Positions 5,101 to 7,344 of a stretch of DNA of 7,344 nucleotides are shown here, in pieces (the stretch's first letter is position 1; each line of letters opens with the position of its first letter). The position numbers were made by a program, and so were the translations under genes. The notes under the pieces are model-generated. The model saw only the letters and a program-made list of their open reading frames with translations. It ran no database searches and had not been told where the DNA came from. Source of the DNA: an uncultured Verrucomicrobiota bacterium (GTDB taxonomy: Bacteria; Verrucomicrobiota; Kiritimatiellia; RFP12; UBA3636); contig CAMOEO010000153.1 of assembly GCA_946612175.1 (NCBI GenBank), forward strand, positions 1 to 7,344. The letters run 5' to 3'.

Positions 5101-7344
5101 CTTCTTCCTCCCCGAAACCTCGCTCGACTTCGCGACCTGGGGCGGCGACGGCTCCGAGGACGGCGCCCGCGGTCCGGTCCGCGTCGCCCTCTCCCCCGAC
5201 CGCAAGGCCTACGCCCCCGGCCAGACCGCCCGCGTCCGCCTCCGCGCCCCGTTCGACGGCCTCGCCCACGTCGCGTGGGGCCAGGCCGGCGCCGCCGGCC
5301 GCGCCCTCCTCGCCGTGACCAACGGCGAGGCCGTCGCCGAGATTCCCGTCACCGCCGCGCTCGCCCCGTCCTTCGAGGTCTCCGCCACGCTCGTCCGCCC
5401 CGTCGCCCCCGAGGACGACTGGTCCGCCCACCGCGCCTACGGCGCCGCCACGCTCCGCGTCGCCGATCCCGCCCGCGACCTCGCCCCGGCCCTCGTCGAG
5501 CCCGCCGTCGAGATGCTCCCGCGCGGCGGCGCCATCGTCCGCGCCGAGGCGCGCCTCCCCGCCGCCTTCACCAACGCCGACGCCCGCGCCACCTTCCTCC
5601 TCGTCGACGAGGCCGTGCTCTCGCTCACCGACGAGCCCGTCCCCGACCCCGTCGGCCGCTTCGGCCGCCCGCGCTGGTCCGGCGCCCGCCTCTTCGACTC
5701 CTGGCGCGCCCTGCTCCGCGTCCGCGACCTGCCCTACCTGCGCACCGCCGCGACCGGCGGCGACGGCCCGGGCTCGCTCCTGCGCCGCGTCTCCCCGCTG
5801 CGCTCCCGCCGCTTCGTCCCGCTCGCCCGCGCCGTCTCCGACGTCCCGTTCGAGCGCGGCGTCGCCCGCGCCTCCTTCGAGCTGCCCGACTGGGCCGGCT
5901 CCGTCCGCGTCGTCGCCGTCGCCTGGTCGCCCTCCGCCGCCGGCGCCGCCGCGGCCACCGCCCGCATCGCCCCCAGGCTCGTCGGCCAGGCCGACGGCCC
6001 CCGCTTCCTCGCCGCCGGCGACGTCGCCGAGCTCTCGCTCGCCGTCCACAACGCCTCCGGCGAGGACGCCCTCGCCGCCTGGTCGCTCCGCCTCTCCGGC
6101 CCCGCCTCCCCCGCGCCCGGAGCCGCCCTCTCCGCCGCGACGAACCTTCCCGCCGGCGGCTCCGCCGTCGTCCGCGTGCCCGTCGCCGTCGCGCCCGACG
6201 CCGTCTCGGGCGAGGTCGAGGCCGTCTTCGAGCTCTCCGGCCTCGCCGAGACGCACACCCTCCCGGTCCGCCTCCCGCTGCGCTCCGCCCTTCCGCGCCG
6301 CACCGTCTCCGTCGTCGACTCCGTCCCCGCCGGCGCCTCCGCCGAACTGGCCCCCGTCGAGGGCTTCCTCCCCGCCGGAATCGTCGCCACCGTCCGCGCC
6401 GACCCCTCGCCCGCCGCGCCGTTCCTTCCCGCCCTCCGCTGGCTCGCCGCCTACCCGTGGCGCTGCCTCGAGCAGACCACCTCCCGCGCGTTCCCGCTCC
6501 TCCACGCCCAGGGCGCCCTCCGCGCCCTCGCGCCCGACCTGCCGTTCGACGCCGACGCCGAGGCCCGCGCCTGCGTCGCCCGCGTCTGCACCCTGCTCCG
6601 CCACGGCCGCTTCTCCACCTGGCCCGACAGTCCCGGCGCCGACCCGTTCGACGCCGCCTGGGCCGGGCTCCTGCTCGCCGAGGCCGAAGGCGCCGGCATC
6701 CGCCTCTCCGAGAGCGTCCGCACCGGCTACCGCGCCGCCCTCCGCTCCCTCCTGCGCGAAGGCGCCGGCTCCGCGCCCTGGAACGCCTCCGCGGAGGAGC
6801 GCGCCGAGCACGACGCCCGCTCCGGCTCCATCCGCACCCTCGCCCTCCTCGCCCTCGCCGAGGCCGGCGCCCCCGACGCCGACTGGGCCTCCGCCCTCCT
6901 CGACCGCGCCGAACGCCTCGCCCCCGCCTCCCGCTACCGCCTCGCCCTCGTCCTGCTCCGCACCGGCCGCCCCGCCGAAGCCCTCTCCCTCCTCCGCGGG
7001 ACCGAGCCCGACGACGGCGCCGCCGCCCCCGCCTGGGGCATGATGGCCTGGCTCGAGGCCGACGCCCCCGAGGCCCCCGCCCGCGTCGAGGCGCTCCGCC
7101 GGCTCCTGCTCGCCCGCCGCGCCTCCTGGGACCGCCTCCACTGGGGCACCACCACCGACAACGCCGCCGCCCTCCTCGCCGCCGGCTCCCTGCTCCGCGC
7201 CTCCGGCCCCTCCGCCCCCGGCGCCGCGCCCGACCTCGTGCTGCGCCGCACCGCCTCGGACCCCGCCACGGGCGTCCTCTCCTCCCTCTCCGCCGCCCTC
7301 CGCGGCGACCGCCCGCAGGGCGGCGACCTCGGCGCCTTCGCCAT
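2111..7344 (+). CDS. Bacterial alpha-2-macroglobulin with thioester motif, first 1,744 residues (C-terminus off the right edge)
   Basis: Bacterial alpha-2-macroglobulins are large envelope proteins thought to trap foreign proteases: cleavage of a bait region exposes a thioester that bonds covalently to the attacker. The N-terminus has basic residues and a hydrophobic stretch (about 16-30, ALCALAGAGLAFLAA), an export signal or anchor, with no lipobox. An N-terminal beta-rich region follows. An MG2-type domain begins near 634 with FLFSDRGIYRHGDAVLLQGL. There is a Trp-rich segment at 917-933 and an Ala/Pro-rich linker at about 977-997. A bait-region-type domain begins near 1026 (SPDRKAYAPGQTARVRLRAP). 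The A2M domain signature FELPDWAGSVRVVAVAWS is at 1256-1273. The thioester motif PWRCLEQTTS has Cys1452 and Gln1455, followed by the helical thioester domain, which continues past the edge. No in-frame stop occurs. Families of this type usually total about 1,600-2,000 residues, so the rest of the thioester domain and the C-terminal domain are missing. A pbpC (penicillin-binding protein 1C) gene often neighbours such genes; none is visible here. Confidence 0.94.
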   Translation, partial: MSPRIPARFSRYLPHALCALAGAGLAFLAAPPPPPGVEVLADTNDDVRFFDVEISGLLDRVQYAEALSAFATVTVAGEAVPFHATTSATLGDLGHSAVLAPAARPGREKDGDADLLWRTNRVVVTLAAGMPVGGGRTLRRPFSRTFEALPPVAPAERLDREDPAAPPELAFSCRVSANGDDDAFDDLRPVLTIDANRDVFSPTNLPANLPDYVSLLFEGAPVPFTWEPGRTYSPGWRRLHLHPELPAAEGLLELRISRDLPFADGAATARDTVWAGRYAATPVRIEDVQAEPAPFSGRAAVTLWLNRRVDPASLASNLLVSPSAGTVRAADAEREWYHWVRAENRGIDGVSWRYELQGDFRAGGRYAFALPASGLASPRGAARAASTNAAVVVAPNPAPALEFLDEGRNLARHGRGGVALRTDRIPALRLSVARVLPQNLVQALRHWGRWSNPPEDYCDRDSVRTADLPALPADLSSAVATNAVALDDFAPAGEPRLPDGLYLLRAEGRDPANPERDLPSDARLVNRSDVGLSVRVLPRAIDVWAVRLSTAEPLPGARATAYAANNRVLASAVAGADGVATVPLAEGDEPWLVAVETDDGGYSYLALTDEEYLDELPEHPVENFPAAPAELDCFLFSDRGIYRHGDAVLLQGLVRDASGAAPAPLPLSLEFARPDGIVVATLAVRSDERGHVALPDGGAWTTPVEQPSGKWTARLRLPGRDGRVLAERAFSVEDFVPPQIRVFSEGLPAALLGRSGAFPLLVRSEYLFGAPAADLRAEVRLQVSPRPFRPAGYGPRWRFGSDRRAVAETARRAARGRLDAKGVGEFRLDRPELSAPPAAALRLSVQSSVFELGGRPISDLVALDWHVYPWYLGVETPGRAAEPGAEYPVRVRLVAPDGAPATNAAPRLRAELLSVDWEDYWEADDEGRWGWRWRRVERRVGAPLEAVATNAEARFAFLLPPGRRSYELRVAALDLGEPAAPDAEKPAADAAAAPAPAFFLPETSLDFATWGGDGSEDGARGPVRVALSPDRKAYAPGQTARVRLRAPFDGLAHVAWGQAGAAGRALLAVTNGEAVAEIPVTAALAPSFEVSATLVRPVAPEDDWSAHRAYGAATLRVADPARDLAPALVEPAVEMLPRGGAIVRAEARLPAAFTNADARATFLLVDEAVLSLTDEPVPDPVGRFGRPRWSGARLFDSWRALLRVRDLPYLRTAATGGDGPGSLLRRVSPLRSRRFVPLARAVSDVPFERGVARASFELPDWAGSVRVVAVAWSPSAAGAAAATARIAPRLVGQADGPRFLAAGDVAELSLAVHNASGEDALAAWSLRLSGPASPAPGAALSAATNLPAGGSAVVRVPVAVAPDAVSGEVEAVFELSGLAETHTLPVRLPLRSALPRRTVSVVDSVPAGASAELAPVEGFLPAGIVATVRADPSPAAPFLPALRWLAAYPWRCLEQTTSRAFPLLHAQGALRALAPDLPFDADAEARACVARVCTLLRHGRFSTWPDSPGADPFDAAWAGLLLAEAEGAGIRLSESVRTGYRAALRSLLREGAGSAPWNASAEERAEHDARSGSIRTLALLALAEAGAPDADWASALLDRAERLAPASRYRLALVLLRTGRPAEALSLLRGTEPDDGAAAPAWGMMAWLEADAPEAPARVEALRRLLLARRASWDRLHWGTTTDNAAALLAAGSLLRASGPSAPGAAPDLVLRRTASDPATGVLSSLSAALRGDRPQGGDLGAFA

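Noticed and set aside
5108..5122. LPETS (residues 1000-1004), resembling a sortase LPXTG anchor
   Set aside because: It is in the middle of the protein, not followed by a hydrophobic segment and basic tail, and lies just after an Ala/Pro-rich linker between domains.
1376..7141. A 1,921-codon open frame on the minus strand, antisense to the macroglobulin and overlapping part of the glycosyltransferase gene
   Set aside because: It translates to low-complexity Gly/Glu/Ala/Asp-rich sequence without domains. The plus strand here encodes a recognisable protein with a perfect ribosome binding site. The open frame follows from C-ending codon use, which removes stop codons on the opposite strand.
1..7344. 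CRISPR arrays, insertion sequences, integrase genes or att-like duplications at the tRNA-Pro gene
   Set aside because: tRNA 3' ends are common integration targets, so I checked the region after 644 and the rest of the window; I saw no repeat of the tRNA 3' end, no direct-repeat array and no transposase or integrase motifs.

Overview
This is a very GC-rich bacterial window. In the two long genes the third codon position is almost always G or C, and in the large right-hand gene it is mostly C. It holds parts or all of three protein genes and one tRNA gene. The organism cannot be named from the sequence. A large secreted bacterial alpha-2-macroglobulin and the extreme GC content would fit the Planctomycetes-Verrucomicrobia-Chlamydiae group (for example Kiritimatiellota) or another GC-rich Gram-negative lineage; this is a low-confidence inference.

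Layout. Positions 3-374 (minus) hold the first 124 residues of translation elongation factor G, running off the left edge. Positions 375-567 are a divergent control region with a convincing promoter on each strand. Positions 568-644 (plus) are a complete tRNA-Pro(CGG), followed four bases later by a strong intrinsic terminator (649-683). Positions 693-1841 (minus) encode a complete 382-residue GT4-type glycosyltransferase, convergent with the tRNA gene. Positions 1842-2110 are a second divergent control region. From 2111 to the right edge (plus) one uninterrupted reading frame of 1,744 codons encodes a bacterial alpha-2-macroglobulin with a thioester motif; its C-terminus lies outside the window.

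The genes do not form an operon. Each has its own promoter, and they belong to translation (EF-G, tRNA-Pro), glycan or envelope synthesis (glycosyltransferase), and envelope defence (macroglobulin). The most notable regulatory observation is that all four transcription starts can be assigned a -35 beginning TTG and an extended -10 of the form TGCTNNNNT at 17-18 bp spacing. The glycosyltransferase promoter sits so close to its ATG that the mRNA is probably leaderless.

I did not find a convincing new multi-gene system. The long open frames antisense to the macroglobulin and glycosyltransferase genes look like by-products of GC-rich codon use.
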